Source: Flavobacterium fryxellicola (lineage in GTDB: Bacteria > Bacteroidota > Bacteroidia > Flavobacteriales > Flavobacteriaceae). From it: a stretch of DNA of 64,000 bases. The DNA lies in NCBI RefSeq assembly GCF_900143245.1, contig NZ_FRDK01000010.1, forward strand, positions 1 to 64,000, read 5' to 3'. Shown in pieces: positions 27,711 through 37,914 of this stretch. The notes under the pieces are model-generated. The model saw only the letters and a list, made by a program, of their open reading frames with translations. It did no database searches and had not been told where the DNA came from. Made by a program: the position numbers and the translations under genes. Numbering within the stretch: position 1 is the first letter of the stretch; the number at the start of each line of letters is the position of its first letter.

Positions 27711-30700
27711 ATGGTATTCTACTATAGCCAATTATATACTTCTCACAAAATACTTATTCTGTTGTGGATACCAAATTCATTGGTCACTCATGTGCTATAT
27801 GGTTTTGTCATCCTTATTTTAATCTTTTTTCTTATTTATAAAATTTTCAAAATAAGAACAAGATTAAAAAGTAATTTACTGGAAAAAAGTGCCAAAGCCA
27901 TTACTAAGAAAAAGGAATATCAAATTTATCTTTTCTTTTTGGGAATTATACTACCTATAATAGAAATTACATTCGAATTTCTAAAAATAAGACCTAAAAG
28001 TTTGTTAGTAGTGAACTGCAGTATTGGTTTCTTCTTACTGGTCTTGTATTATATCAGCACCATATCTGCACTAATATTCAGAAATATTCAAAAAATTTTT
28101 ACTTTTTGTTTTTTACTGTACTTTATATCAATTTGTAGGAATTTAATAGTTACTCCTACGGATCTTATTCCTATCGTAGCTTTCGCAGTAACATTATTCT
28201 TTTCCTATATCGTTCTCAAATCTTTAAAACTGTACTGGGGTTTTATAACGGCTGTTATCGCCTATTTTGTTGTTGTTTCTGTTTTTGAATTAGTACCCTT
28301 TACAACAATTTTAGTATTATTTATCAACTCTTCCATAATTGTAATTATAAATTACATTCGCTTTATACTATGGATAAATCGTAATAATATAAATAAGTTT
28401 AACAATCAAATTATCAACAAAGGAAATTCTCTCATTTTAGCAACGAATAAAAAAGGAGAAATAGTTTTTTGTAGTGAAAATGTAGAAACTATTTTAGGGT
28501 ACACTGTAGCCGAAGTAATGGGATTGGGTTACTGGCAAGTAACCGAAGATACTGAATTCTACGGGGAAGACTATCATACGAAGTTTAAAGTTGATAGAAT
28601 TTTCACTCGGAAAGTTAAATGTAAAAATGGAGATTATAAACAGATACAATGGAATGACAAGAAGTTTTCTGATGATTTAATTATTGGTATCGGTCAAGAT
28701 GTAACTAGTGAAATCAATTTACAAAATCAATATAAAAATTTAATTCAAAACGCAACGGATCTTATTTTTGAGGTAAACAACCTTGGCAATTTTATCTTTG
28801 TGAATGAATTTACAATTAAAACTTTAGGATACGATCCAAAAGAACTATTATCCCATCATTATTTAGAATTCATACGTGAAGATTACGGTACTAAAATCAG
28901 GAGCTTTTATCAGAATTTGTTAGAAAATGAGCAAGACTTTCCTACGATTGAATTTCCATTATTGAAGAAGAACGGTGAAGAATTATGGGTATCCCAAAAA
29001 GTAATTATCAATCGAAATGATACTGGAATACTAGTAGGATATTCCGGTATTGCAAGAGATATTACTAAGTTAAAAAATATTGAATTAGAAAATAAAATCC
29101 GTCAGAAAAAAATAGAAGATTACAACAGAACTATTAAAAAGCTATCCACAACCAATTTTAGTAATTACAAAAACCTGGATGTTAGTATAATGCAAATCAT
29201 TGAAGCCGCTGCAAAAGCTACTAAATGCAGTCGCGTTAGTTACTGGAATTATACAGAAGATCTTATTACTTGTGAAAATTTATACGAATTAGAAACCAAT
29301 ACCTACAGCAAAGGATCTGTTATTGAAAAGGAAAATTATCCTATTTACTTTGAATCTATAAAAAGCAAAAAACAAATAAGCGCACCAGATGTATTAAAAA
29401 AATGGGAATTATCCGAATTCAAAGAAAATTATTTTCTAAAATATGATATCAAATCACAACTTGACATCCCTGTTTTTATCAGTGGGGAATTAACGGGAAC
29501 GATCAGCTTTGAAACTTCAAAAAATAAAAGGAAGTGGGATAATGACGATATTATTTTTGCCAGAACGATCTCGGACATTCTTTCATTGACTATAATATCA
29601 CATAGCAGATATGAGGCCGAGAAAAAATTAGAGTACAAGAGTGACCTTTTATCAGCCATGGCACTTTGCACGGAGAAATTTTTGAACAGCAATGACATCA
29701 ATGCTATTTTCTCAGATGTTCTAGTGATTATGGGGAAAGCGACTAAATCCCATAGAGCCTATTATTATGAAAATGATAAAAATACGAATTTAATCAGTCA
29801 AAAATACCGGTGGATCATACACAACCTAAAACTATCTGAAAATAATGTTAAGCTTCAAAACTTACCACACGAATACTTTGAAGAGCTAATAACGCCCCTT
29901 TTAAATAATAAGACATATACAGCCTTAATTCCTAAAATTGAAAATATCTCTTTAAGGAATAAACTAACTAATGTTGATGTTGTGTCTTTGATCCTTTTTC
30001 CAATCTTTGTACGAAACAAGTTCCATGGTTTTTTAGGATTTGATGACACCCAAGAAGAACGACTTTGGTCAGAGGATGAAGTCAATATTTTGCAAACATT
30101 AGCCAGTAACATTGCATCTTCAATTGAACGTATTGCAAACGAAACCGCAATTAATGAAAGTGAAGAAAAATTCCGGTTGTTAGCTAATAATATTCCTGGA
30201 ACCGTGTATCTCTCTAATTATGATAAAAATAACACCAAAATATACATTAATGATGAAATTGAAAAACTAACAGGTTATCCAAAATCAAGTTTTATCAATA
30301 ATGAATTATCTTTTATTGACTTGATTCATCCAGAAGATAAAAAACGGACCATTACAGCACAAAAAAATGCTATAGAAAATAAAAGAGCCATTCACTTAAC
30401 GTACCGAATCATACATAAAGACAACCATATAGTTTGGGTAGAGGAATTTGGTGATACCATTTATAAAGATGGGAAAATTGCATTTATTGAAGGTATATTC
30501 ATTGACATTACGGAGAGAAAAAAAACCGAAACCGCTATGCAGCAAAAGGAATTAGCCGAAGCCGCCAACAAGGCTAAATCTGAATTCCTAGCTAACATGA
30601 GTCATGAAATTAGAACGCCATTAAATGGAATAATTGGATTTACTGATTTATTAATGAACACAAATCTTGAAATCACACAGGAGAAATACATGACAACTAT

Positions 30701-31721
30701 AAGTCAATCCGCACATTCTTTATTAGACATCATCAATGATATTCTTGATTTTTCAAAAATAGAAGCCGGCAAACTAGATTTATACATTGAAAAATATGAC
30801 ATTCATGAAATGTTGAAACCTGTAATTGATTTAATTTTATACGAATCCAATCAAAAGAAATTAAATTTAGAACTTAGTATTGCATCCGATATTCCTAAAT
30901 ATTGCTGGTTAGACAGCGTGAGATTAAAACAAATATTAATCAATTTATTAGCCAATGCAGTAAAATTCACTCTAAAAGGCGCTATAAAATTAGAACTATC
31001 CTTAATCAAGGAATTAGATAATTCTGAAAATATAATTCGATTTGCAGTAATCGATACCGGAATTGGAATATTAGAAGAAAACAAAAAGAAAATATTTCAG
31101 GCCTTTTCGCAAGAAGACAGCTCCACCACTAGAAAATTTGGTGGTACGGGATTGGGTTTAACAATTTCGAATCAATTGTTGGGCCTGATGGATAGTCATT
31201 TACAATTAGAGAGTACAGTCAATAAAGGAAGTACTTTCTATTTTGACTTAAAATTAAAAACTAGTAATGAAGCACCCGAAAGTATCAGCTTATTCGATAC
31301 TGATTTTGATGCTATTAAAGACATCGTAGTTAGAACCAACGTCACCACTAAAATAATAACCGTTTTAATAGTAGAGGACAATAAAGTAAACATGTTGTTG
31401 CTCAAAACTATTATAAAAAACTTATCGGTGCCTACCGCTATTTTTCAAGTAGTAAACGGTCAAGAAGCTGTGGAGCAATTTGAAAAAATAAATCCAGATA
31501 TTATTTTTATGGACATCCAAATGCCAATTATGAATGGCTACGAAGCCACAGAAATTATTCGGAATTTAAAATCCGGTCAAAAAGTGCCAATAATAGCCAT
31601 CACTGCTGGTACAGAAAAAGAGGAAAAAGAAAAGTGTCTGAATGCAGGCATGAATGATTATATTCCAAAACCAATTATCAAAGGAATAATTGAAGATACA
31701 TTTTTAAAATGGGTTCAATAA
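27711..31721 (+). CDS. Multi-PAS/GAF hybrid sensor histidine kinase with C-terminal receiver
   Basis: 1336 aa. The N-terminus (about 10-225) has about seven hydrophobic segments, a membrane sensor module. Then PAS (about 235-335), PAS (about 345-460, ending in '..[11 protein letters not shown]'), GAF (about 485-640), GAF (about 650-800), PAS (about 815-940), HisKA, HATPase and REC. The H-box '[16 protein letters not shown]' puts the phosphorylated His at 965. The ATPase has '[13 protein letters not shown]' (N box), 'VIDTGIGI' (G1) and '[14 protein letters not shown]' (G2). The receiver has 'LIVEDNKVN' and phospho-acceptor Asp1268 in '[15 protein letters not shown]'. No separate response regulator is adjacent, so the output partner is unknown. 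Confidence 0.93.
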   Translation: MVFYYSQLYTSHKILILLWIPNSLVTHVLYGFVILILIFFLIYKIFKIRTRLKSNLLEKSAKAITKKKEYQIYLFFLGIILPIIEITFEFLKIRPKSLLVVNCSIGFFLLVLYYISTISALIFRNIQKIFTFCFLLYFISICRNLIVTPTDLIPIVAFAVTLFFSYIVLKSLKLYWGFITAVIAYFVVVSVFELVPFTTILVLFINSSIIVIINYIRFILWINRNNINKFNNQIINKGNSLILATNKKGEIVFCSENVETILGYTVAEVMGLGYWQVTEDTEFYGEDYHTKFKVDRIFTRKVKCKNGDYKQIQWNDKKFSDDLIIGIGQDVTSEINLQNQYKNLIQNATDLIFEVNNLGNFIFVNEFTIKTLGYDPKELLSHHYLEFIREDYGTKIRSFYQNLLENEQDFPTIEFPLLKKNGEELWVSQKVIINRNDTGILVGYSGIARDITKLKNIELENKIRQKKIEDYNRTIKKLSTTNFSNYKNLDVSIMQIIEAAAKATKCSRVSYWNYTEDLITCENLYELETNTYSKGSVIEKENYPIYFESIKSKKQISAPDVLKKWELSEFKENYFLKYDIKSQLDIPVFISGELTGTISFETSKNKRKWDNDDIIFARTISDILSLTIISHSRYEAEKKLEYKSDLLSAMALCTEKFLNSNDINAIFSDVLVIMGKATKSHRAYYYENDKNTNLISQKYRWIIHNLKLSENNVKLQNLPHEYFEELITPLLNNKTYTALIPKIENISLRNKLTNVDVVSLILFPIFVRNKFHGFLGFDDTQEERLWSEDEVNILQTLASNIASSIERIANETAINESEEKFRLLANNIPGTVYLSNYDKNNTKIYINDEIEKLTGYPKSSFINNELSFIDLIHPEDKKRTITAQKNAIENKRAIHLTYRIIHKDNHIVWVEEFGDTIYKDGKIAFIEGIFIDITERKKTETAMQQKELAEAANKAKSEFLANMSHEIRTPLNGIIGFTDLLMNTNLEITQEKYMTTISQSAHSLLDIINDILDFSKIEAGKLDLYIEKYDIHEMLKPVIDLILYESNQKKLNLELSIASDIPKYCWLDSVRLKQILINLLANAVKFTLKGAIKLELSLIKELDNSENIIRFAVIDTGIGILEENKKKIFQAFSQEDSSTTRKFGGTGLGLTISNQLLGLMDSHLQLESTVNKGSTFYFDLKLKTSNEAPESISLFDTDFDAIKDIVVRTNVTTKIITVLIVEDNKVNMLLLKTIIKNLSVPTAIFQVVNGQEAVEQFEKINPDIIFMDIQMPIMNGYEATEIIRNLKSGQKVPIIAITAGTEKEEKEKCLNAGMNDYIPKPIIKGIIEDTFLKWVQ

Positions 31722-31799
31722 CCTAATCATAGGATTATTAATTATTGTTTTAAAATTTGTATTTTTATATTTTGATTTAAATAACTAAAATAACAGATT

Positions 31800-32660
31800 A
31801 TGAAATGGAGTGGCAGACGAAATAGCGAAAATTTTGAAGACCGTAGAGGAATGTCTTCGGGTGGAAAAACCATTATTGGTGGTGGAATTATTGGAATAGT
31901 CATCTTGTTGCTAAATGTTTTTGGTGGAGAAAATGCCCAGATGCTTACGCCAATTTTAGAACAAATGAATCAAGGAAATAGCGCTCCAACGGAACAACGC
32001 GCTTTAACCGCAGCCGAAATTGAAGAAGGCAAATTTATAGAAGCCATATTAGTAGATACGGAGGATGTTTGGGGGAAAATATTTCAGGAGAATAATATGC
32101 AGTATGAAAGACCAAATTTAGTCTTGTTTACAGATTCTTATGAAACTGGCTGCGGAAGTGCTACATCAGCTTCTGGACCATTTTACTGCCCAGCGGACCA
32201 AAAAGTCTACATGGATTTATCCTTTTTTGAAGAGCTAAAAACTAAGTTTGGTGCGCAAGGAGGCGATTTTGCAACAGCATACGTTATTGCACACGAAATT
32301 GGTCATCACGTACAAACCTTGTTAGGAACTTCAACTAAAATGAGGCAAATGCAAGAAGGAAAAAGTCAAGCTCAAGCCAATAAATTGTCGGTCGCATTAG
32401 AATTACAAGCTGACTTTTACGCAGGTGTTTGGACACATTACAATCAAAAAATGAATAACTTCTTAGAAGAAGGCGATATAGATGAAGCCCTAAGCGCAGC
32501 GCACGCTGTAGGAGATGATGCCATTCAAGCAAAAATACAAGGACACATTGTTCCAGAATCCTTTACACACGGAACTTCCGCACAACGCAAAGCGTGGTTT
32601 ATGAAAGGCTATAAATCCGGAGATATCAATCAAGGCGATACTTTTGCAGAAATAAGATAA
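31800..32660 (+). CDS. Neutral zinc metallopeptidase (YpfJ family)
   Basis: 286 aa. It starts with 'MKWSGRRNSENFEDRRG', then has one hydrophobic segment (about 24-43) that anchors it in the inner membrane, a linker, and a zincin domain. The zinc motif is 'AYVIAHEIGHHVQTLLGTS' (HExxH), followed by 'VALELQADFYAGVWTHY', which supplies the third ligand, and a C-terminal 'GTSAQRKAWFMKGYKSGD'. A conserved pair of cysteines is in 'GCGSATSASGPFYCP'. The family is widespread but poorly characterised. A terminator lies just after it. Confidence 0.93.
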   Translation: MKWSGRRNSENFEDRRGMSSGGKTIIGGGIIGIVILLLNVFGGENAQMLTPILEQMNQGNSAPTEQRALTAAEIEEGKFIEAILVDTEDVWGKIFQENNMQYERPNLVLFTDSYETGCGSATSASGPFYCPADQKVYMDLSFFEELKTKFGAQGGDFATAYVIAHEIGHHVQTLLGTSTKMRQMQEGKSQAQANKLSVALELQADFYAGVWTHYNQKMNNFLEEGDIDEALSAAHAVGDDAIQAKIQGHIVPESFTHGTSAQRKAWFMKGYKSGDINQGDTFAEIR

Positions 32661-32683
32661 AGTACAAATCAATAATAATTTAA

Positions 32684-32710
32684 AAATCGGGATATATTCT
32701 CGATTTTTTT
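32684..32710 (+). terminator. Terminator after the zinc metallopeptidase gene
   Basis: AAATCGGG (32684-32691) pairs with CTCGATTT (32699-32706) with one G-T pair; a T-run follows. Confidence 0.68.
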
Positions 32711-32765
32711 GTGCTTATATTTAAACAAATCGGGATAATCAAAAGCACATCGGAAAAATTAACAG

Positions 32766-32773
32766 TACCTTTG
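32766..32773 (+). promoter_or_regulatory. Putative -7 box of the DEAD-box helicase gene
   Basis: TACCTTTG, a perfect TAnnTTTG match, 53 nt before the start codon. The remaining leader has a TAGTGTTTAC...GTAAACACTA-type inverted repeat (about 32802-32825) just before the ATG, which could form a hairpin over the ribosome site. Confidence 0.55.
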
Positions 32774-32826
32774 CGCCCAATTAAAAAGTAACCTAAATAA
32801 TAGTGTTTACTTTATAAACACTATTT

Positions 32827-34116
32827 ATGTCATTTAACTCATTAGGATTATCTGACGCTTTATTAAAAGCGATCAGCAAAAAAGGATACACAACCCCTTC
32901 TCCAATACAACAAAAAGCAATTAAACCTATATTAGAAGGGAAAGATGTTTTAGCATCCGCACAAACTGGAACTGGAAAAACAGCTGCTTTTACGTTACCC
33001 ATTTTACAAATAATTTCGCAAGGTCAACAATTAAGACAAAGACCTATTCGTGCGCTAATATTAACCCCAACAAGAGAATTAGCTGCTCAAATTTTTGAAA
33101 ACATTAAAGAATACAGCACATTTTTAGATATTCGAAGTACCGTTATTTTTGGTGGTGTAAATCAAAATCCACAAGCGGCTCAACTTAGAAACGGTGTAGA
33201 TATTTTAGTAGCAACACCTGGTCGCCTTATTGATTTGCAAAATCAAGGTTTAGTTTCACTCGCTAAAGTAGAGATTTTAGTTTTAGATGAGGCTGATCGC
33301 ATGCTAGATATGGGATTTTTAAGAGATATAGAACGCATCTTAAAAGTGCTTCCTGCAAAAAGACAGAATTTATTATTTTCAGCAACATTTTCGCAAGACA
33401 TCAAGAAATTAGCGATGGGAATTTTGCACAATCCTATTCAAGTAGAAGCAACACCTGAAAATACTACAGTAGAAGCAATTGCTCAAAAAATATATCCTGT
33501 TGCTAAAGAGAAAAAAACAGAATTAATAATAAAACTTATTACAGAAGGCAACTGGAAACAAATATTAGTATTCACCCGCACTAAACAAGGGGCTAATAAA
33601 TTATGTGAAAGCATGATCAACTCCGGTATTGTAGCAGCGGCCATTCATGGAAACAAAGGTCAAGGCGCAAGAACAAAAGCGTTAGCTGGTTTTAAAGACG
33701 GTAGTGTAACCGCACTTGTTGCGACAGATATTGCAGCACGCGGTCTAGACATTCCTTTATTACCGCACGTTATAAATTTTGAATTGCCTAATATTCCAGA
33801 AGATTACGTTCACCGAATAGGCCGAACAGGAAGAGCTGGAGCAAGCGGCGAAGCTATTTCATTATTTAGTCCTGATGAAACTGTTTTTTTACGGGATATT
33901 GAAAAATTAATAGGTTTGAGATTGCCTAAAGAGCAAATTGCAGGATTTGAGCCAGACCCAAATGCATCAACTGAGCCTATTAAGCAAGGCCAAGGAAGAC
34001 AACAACGCAATTCAACACCGAAAGCAAAACCGACTACTACTTCCGCAAGAAGCGGGATTAATAGCTTTGGACCTAGACGACCAAGTTTAAATAATGACAG
34101 GCGCTCTAATCGATAA
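32827..34116 (+). CDS. DEAD-box ATP-dependent RNA helicase (RhlE-like)
   Basis: 429 aa. It unwinds RNA duplexes in ribosome assembly or cold adaptation. Motifs in order: Q motif '[14 protein letters not shown]', I '[13 protein letters not shown]', Ia '[12 protein letters not shown]', II '[14 protein letters not shown]' (DEAD), III 'LLFSATFS', IV-VI '[15 protein letters not shown]', '[15 protein letters not shown]', '[12 protein letters not shown]'. A disordered Gln/Arg/Ser-rich tail (about 375-429) probably binds RNA. Its long leader with an inverted repeat suggests post-transcriptional control, as in cold-induced helicases; this is inference. Confidence 0.95.
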   Translation: MSFNSLGLSDALLKAISKKGYTTPSPIQQKAIKPILEGKDVLASAQTGTGKTAAFTLPILQIISQGQQLRQRPIRALILTPTRELAAQIFENIKEYSTFLDIRSTVIFGGVNQNPQAAQLRNGVDILVATPGRLIDLQNQGLVSLAKVEILVLDEADRMLDMGFLRDIERILKVLPAKRQNLLFSATFSQDIKKLAMGILHNPIQVEATPENTTVEAIAQKIYPVAKEKKTELIIKLITEGNWKQILVFTRTKQGANKLCESMINSGIVAAAIHGNKGQGARTKALAGFKDGSVTALVATDIAARGLDIPLLPHVINFELPNIPEDYVHRIGRTGRAGASGEAISLFSPDETVFLRDIEKLIGLRLPKEQIAGFEPDPNASTEPIKQGQGRQQRNSTPKAKPTTTSARSGINSFGPRRPSLNNDRRSNR

Positions 34117-34186
34117 TTAATTATTATTCTTTTTTAGAAGCAGAATAATTTCGTTTTTTAAGAACGTATTTCCCGCTATACATTAC

Positions 34187-34227
34187 AAACCTAGTAAGAG
34201 CTGAACACCAGCTCTTACTAGGTTTTT
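34187..34227 (+). terminator. Strong terminator after the DEAD-box helicase gene
   Basis: A 17-bp perfect stem, AAACCTAGTAAGAGCTG (34187-34203) with CAGCTCTTACTAGGTTT (34209-34225), loop AACAC, followed by T residues. Confidence 0.9.
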
Positions 34228-34454
34228 CATTGCTATCGGGGCTATTTAGAGCGTTTATATTTTCATAATACCATTTTGCAACATACTACCTTGATTATAC
34301 AATAGTTGAATAATTTGTAAAGAATTATTTATATATTTAATTTTAGAAATAAGACTGATTCTGTCAGACTTATATACAAGTTAGCAGACAGTTGACTAAA
34401 GAGAACCGAAAAAATCAATAAACAATAATATTAATAACATAAAAAATTATAAAA
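34228..34454. other. Intergenic region before the accessory segment
   Basis: AT-rich, no gene seen. It marks the left border between chromosomal genes and the cassette-like region. Confidence 0.4.
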
Positions 34455-34715
34455 ATGAAAAGTGAATGGATAGCAAAATACAATGATAACGAAATAAAAG
34501 TAACCAATAGTTGGTTTAAAGGTGAGAAACTATATGTAAATAATAAATTACAAGATGAACAATTAAGTTTTATAACACCAAGTAATATGACTGGAAACCT
34601 AATTGGGGAAAATGGAGAAAAATTAAATATTAAAGCTAATATTTCTGGATTTTTCACAGTAAGTTGTAGATTATTTATTGACAATAATAAAGTGGAATTA
34701 AAGCAAACTAAATAA
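34455..34715 (+). CDS. Small protein of unknown function (86 aa)
   Basis: 86 aa, soluble and strand-rich, with a spaced pattern 'NDNEIKVTNSWFKGEKLYVN' then 'ISGFFTVSCRLFIDNNKVEL' suggestive of a small beta-barrel or sandwich. It has no signal peptide. It lies at the left edge of the cassette-like region but no attC-like structure was found at its 3' end. Function unknown. Confidence 0.6.
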   Translation: MKSEWIAKYNDNEIKVTNSWFKGEKLYVNNKLQDEQLSFITPSNMTGNLIGENGEKLNIKANISGFFTVSCRLFIDNNKVELKQTK

Positions 34716-34875
34716 TAATTTAAAACTGATAAAATTTATTAAATGGTGAATTTTAGTTTCAAAATTATTATAGATTTGAAGCAAAACAGAAGTTAGGATC
34801 TGAAAATTTAAAAAGAAAATCTCTATAAATAAAAAACCGATCCATCAATCGAGTAGAGGGCTCCGCCCCTAATGG

Positions 34876-34898
34876 AACGAAATTTTTTTCACAGACTG
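34876..34898. mobile_element. Solo end of an IS1182-like element
   Basis: The 23 bp match the right ends of the two IS copies below in 20-21 positions (AACGRAR..TTTTTTCACAGACTG pattern). It ends 2 nt before the GTT core that opens the first cassette, exactly as in the other two. No left end or transposase remains nearby. Confidence 0.65.
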
Positions 34899-34972
34899 GC
34901 GTTGGTGGCGACCGCTGACAAACATATATAGTAGACTTTTTATGAGTAAAAGCACATTTAAATTATTTTTAA

Positions 34973-36010
34973 ATGGACATCGAAAAAATTAAAATGAAAA
35001 TAATTAAATACATTTTACTTATCGTTCTGTTTGCCATTATTGGTATTGGTGGGTATGTTTATTATCTGACATATACTCCGCAAGGACGAGTAAAATGGGG
35101 ACAAGCATTATTTTTAAAATTGAGTGCTAGTGATAATGTATCGGAAATTGCCGACAGGTTAAAAACGATGACTGTATTAGAACGAAGTCATTTTATAGAT
35201 CAAATGCCAATAAATTTGGAAGGGCTAAGTGTAGACACACTGAAAATAACAAGTGATAGTCTGACAACATATATTTTTAAGCCTAAAGTATTTGACAAAA
35301 GTAGCCCTGTGATAATCTATTATCACGGTGGAGCTTTCGTATTACCATGGACAAACCTTTCTATATCGTATGCCACTCGTTTGTCCAAATTATATAATGC
35401 TATTGTAGTGGCAGTTGATTATAGGGTTGCTCCTGAACACCCTTTCCCTATTCCAAATAATGATTGTTTTGCAACTTTTCTATGGACAATCTCAAATATC
35501 GAAAAATGGGGCGGAAACCCAAGCAACATTATTGTTGCAGGTGAAAGTGCAGGTGCAACATTTGCATCACTTGTGGCTATAAAAGCAAAACAAGAAAATT
35601 TGACAAATATTAAATATCAAATTTTAGAATGCCCAGCTGGTTACTCTCCTTTTAAAACAACTGCCTATCAAAAATTCAAAATTGGTTATTATTTACAAGA
35701 ACCCGAAATGCAATATGCAATAGAAAGTTATTTACCAAATGAAGCAGACCGAACAAACCCCTTAGCGTTCCCATTTTATGCTGATAGTTTATCAAATTTG
35801 CCACCTGCATATATCATTATCTGTGAGTTTGATCCATTAAAAGATACGGGAAAAGAGTTTGCTGAAAAGCTTAAAAATGCAAAAGTCCCTACCTTTCTTA
35901 AAGAGATGAAAGGTATGGTTCATTCTATACCCGGACCTTTTAATGAAAAGGACAGAGAAAATTTATACAAAGAAATATTAATTGAATCAAAGAGATATTT
36001 AAAAAAATAA
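34973..36010 (+). CDS. Alpha/beta hydrolase, HSL-type esterase with an N-terminal membrane anchor (cassette 1)
   Basis: 345 aa; an ATG at 34994 is an alternative start directly before the hydrophobic anchor (about residues 8-30). The hydrolase domain has the oxyanion motif 'IIYYHGGAFVLPWTN', the block 'VVAVDYRVAPEHPFPIPNND', the nucleophile elbow 'IIVAGESAGATFASL', 'ICEFDPLKDTGKEFAEKL' with the acid, and 'MKGMVHSIPGPF' with the catalytic His. It belongs to the hormone-sensitive-lipase (esterase IV) family and probably cleaves short-chain esters at the cell envelope. It is the only gene between a GTT core at 34901 and an attC-like site at 36062. Confidence 0.88.
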   Translation: MDIEKIKMKIIKYILLIVLFAIIGIGGYVYYLTYTPQGRVKWGQALFLKLSASDNVSEIADRLKTMTVLERSHFIDQMPINLEGLSVDTLKITSDSLTTYIFKPKVFDKSSPVIIYYHGGAFVLPWTNLSISYATRLSKLYNAIVVAVDYRVAPEHPFPIPNNDCFATFLWTISNIEKWGGNPSNIIVAGESAGATFASLVAIKAKQENLTNIKYQILECPAGYSPFKTTAYQKFKIGYYLQEPEMQYAIESYLPNEADRTNPLAFPFYADSLSNLPPAYIIICEFDPLKDTGKEFAEKLKNAKVPTFLKEMKGMVHSIPGPFNEKDRENLYKEILIESKRYLKK

Positions 36011-36061
36011 TTGTGATCGAAACGTACTAAGAAAACTAACTTCTAAAAAACGAATGCGGGA

Positions 36062-36190
36062 GCCACCAACACGGGTTTTGCGTTAGGCGGCCTGCCATGC
36101 AAACTTGGAGTTCTGTGCTTCTATTCAAGTTAAGTGCTTATTGATAATTATGTGCTCCGAAAACCGCCCAAACGCAAAGCCCGAAAACGT
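36062..36190 (+). repeat. attC-like site 1, interrupted by an IS element
   Basis: R''-like GCCACCAAC (36062-36070) is followed by a long stem: CGGGTTTTGCGTTAGGCGG (36072-36090) pairs with CCGCCCAAACGCAAAGCCCG (36164-36183) with one bulge and few mismatches, around a 73-nt loop. The site is completed by GTTGTACGC at 37067, after the inserted IS. The IS is flanked by ACGT on both sides. Confidence 0.66.
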
Positions 36191-36202
36191 CAGGCGGTGA
36201 AT

Positions 36203-36559
36203 TTACCCCACTTTCGCACAAATTAACTCAATAACTCCTTCCCTATTCACACAAAACTCGCTTGTAGGCGAGTCGGTTTTTAGAGATAGAAATAATTGTT
36301 TGATATTTTTGAACTCGCATAAGAGCTTAAAAAAAGTGGCTTTGATTACGGCATACCCTTTTGGTAGGTAGTTGTAATTCCATTTCTTGATCTTATCAAT
36401 TACATCGGGAATTCCCAGAATATTCATCGTGCGTTTGATGTTGTACACTAACATGATCAAACTGTGTTCGCCATTTACTTTTTCGAGTCCCGTTAAATTC
36501 GTGTGATTGTACCCTCCCGAAGTATCGGGACCGCTTGATGGTGCCAAAAATATGCTCAT
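36203..36559 (-). pseudogene. IS1182-like transposase C-terminal fragment (copy 1)
   Basis: The stretch 'GYNHTNLTGLEKVNGEHSLI' and 'YNIKRTMNILGIPDVIDKIK' is the conserved C-terminal part of IS1182-family transposases. The usual 'GTIKRQWG' just before it is disrupted by a short palindromic insertion (TCCCGATACTTCGGGA on this strand). The active-site middle of the protein is missing. Confidence 0.78.
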
Positions 36560-36595
36560 TAATTTATTCAGTCTTTCTTATTGTTTTTTTTGTCT

Positions 36596-36974
36596 TCATG
36601 ATTTCCGCTTCGCTCCAATTCTTGTCGTTTTCGGTATAACTGTGGGTTTTTGCTTTCTAAAATCAGAAATGCTATGATAATCGGGGCAAATAGCCTCTAA
36701 GAGCCATTGTAATTCAATATTGCGAATGCACTCTTTTTCTAACTTTCTTGAGCTTCTGAGGCCATTTAAGTACCCGTATAAATAGATTTTAAGAAACAGC
36801 TTAGTATCAAAACTGGGACGCACTTCGGATTTTATAGTTTGTACCGTAAAACCAAGTGCTCCGAGGGAGATGTGCTCTACAAAGGCTTCAATAAAACGCA
36901 CGGGATTATCTGAGGCGATTTTATCTTCTAAACTGCTTATTTGTAACTGTTGACGCGATGTTCCGGAGCTATGT
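36596..36974 (-). pseudogene. IS1182-like transposase N-terminal fragment (copy 1)
   Basis: It encodes the N-terminal domain: '..SLEDKIASDNPVRFIEAFVE', 'FTVQTIKSEVRPSFDTKLFL', 'YLYGYLNGLRSSRKLEKECI', 'QWLLEAICPDYHSISDFRKQ', then an out-of-family tail and a stop. The expected start codon is ATC where copy 2 has ATG, so translation could only begin at an internal ATG (36901). No catalytic residues are present. Confidence 0.78.
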
Positions 36975-37066
36975 TGGATCTTTAAATGTACAAATTTTCT
37001 CGCTTATATACAAAATAAAATATTATATTTGTAAGAAATAAAACGGAAGATTTTTCACAGACTGAC

Positions 37067-37075
37067 GTTGTACGC
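37067..37075 (+). repeat. Core site opening cassette 2
   Basis: GTTGTACGC, complementary (one G-T pair) to GCATACAAC at 37784-37792 behind the gene. It lies 2 nt after the IS right end. Confidence 0.6.
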
Positions 37076-37113
37076 AAGTTTTCGAAAAACCGTTAAAAAT
37101 CAAAACCTTATAT

Positions 37114-37779
37114 ATGAAAACAAAAAGACTTATTTTATCTTTAATTATACTAATTTCAATTTCAGCAAACAGTCAATTTAAAAGAAGAGCCTACAATAGC
37201 AGAGAATTAAATGTTTCAATAAAAAATGAAATTGGAGCTGAGGTCTATATGCAAGGAGAAGAAGATTATCAAGATGCAATTAAAATTATAGATTGTCCTG
37301 AGTTTAAAATCAACTTTGTAAAATTCCCATATAATGTTGGAGACGTACTACCGTATTTCAAAAACAGAAAAAATTACGACTTATATTTTAGTCCAAATCA
37401 AAAAGACTATTTAGATTCAGGTACAATTGGTATTGCTTTTGACAAAGAAAAAAATATTTATGTTCCTTATATTGACTCCTTCAATGGCTTCTTGACCAAG
37501 GATCATAAAGGTAAATTAACAGTTGAAAATATAATTTATACAAATTCAAACTGTAAAGATTGTTTCAAAAAAGTTTTTATCTATAATGGAAAAGCAGGTA
37601 ACATAGTTAAATTTTCGTACCGCGAATTTATAAATGATATGGCAAGACCCGCATTTACACAAGAACTACAATATGATTTAAATGATGGCAAAATTGTTGG
37701 ATTTAAGGGAATGCAAATTGAAATTTTAAACATATCGAACATTGAAATAGAATATATAGTGCTGAGTTCATTCAATTAA
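37114..37779 (+). CDS. Secreted protein of unknown function (cassette 2)
   Basis: 221 aa with a signal peptide (about 1-20, 'LILISISANSQF'). The mature part is mixed alpha/beta with motifs 'LNVSIKNEIGAEVYMQGEED', 'FKINFVKFPYNVGDVLPYFK' and a Cys pair 'NSNCKDCFKKVFIY'. It is probably periplasmic or surface-exposed. It is the only gene between the core at 37067 and the attC-like site at 37784, the expected one-gene cassette layout. No family is recognised. Confidence 0.72.
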   Translation: MKTKRLILSLIILISISANSQFKRRAYNSRELNVSIKNEIGAEVYMQGEEDYQDAIKIIDCPEFKINFVKFPYNVGDVLPYFKNRKNYDLYFSPNQKDYLDSGTIGIAFDKEKNIYVPYIDSFNGFLTKDHKGKLTVENIIYTNSNCKDCFKKVFIYNGKAGNIVKFSYREFINDMARPAFTQELQYDLNDGKIVGFKGMQIEILNISNIEIEYIVLSSFN

Positions 37780-37783
37780 ACCT

Positions 37784-37914
37784 GCATACAACGCACGCTA
37801 AATCGAAATTGCCAAATAATCAGTAGCGAGAAAGTTAGTTTTCACGAAAAAAATCTATCTTGCCGAGAGTTCTCAGTTCGCTATCATTGGCAACCTAGTG
37901 TAGCGCCAGGACTT
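37784..37914 (+). repeat. attC-like site 2, interrupted by an IS element
   Basis: GCATACAAC (37784-37792), then outer arm CGCTA (37796-37800) pairing with TAGCG (37901-37905) and inner arm TTGCCAA (37809-37815) pairing with TTGGCAA (37887-37893), around a long variable loop. The site continues as GTTAGCTG at 38781 after the second IS. The left flank of that IS is ACTT and the right flank ACGT, an imperfect duplication. Confidence 0.6.

Larger units (their letters stand above)
36191..37064 (-). mobile_element. IS1182-like element, internally deleted, copy 1
   Basis: 874 bp. Left end CAGGCGGTGAATTT (36191) and the inverse of the right end CAGTCTGTGAAAAA (from 37064) form imperfect terminal inverted repeats. 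Flanks show a 4-bp ACGT duplication. It contains the first (36596-36901) and last (36203-36559) parts of an IS1182-type transposase and lacks the central catalytic region, so it cannot move by itself. Confidence 0.78.

Noticed and set aside
34380..34800. The 86-aa gene as a further cassette (GTTAGCAG near 34380)
   Set aside because: No complementary sequence or hairpin was found after the gene, unlike the three supported cassettes.
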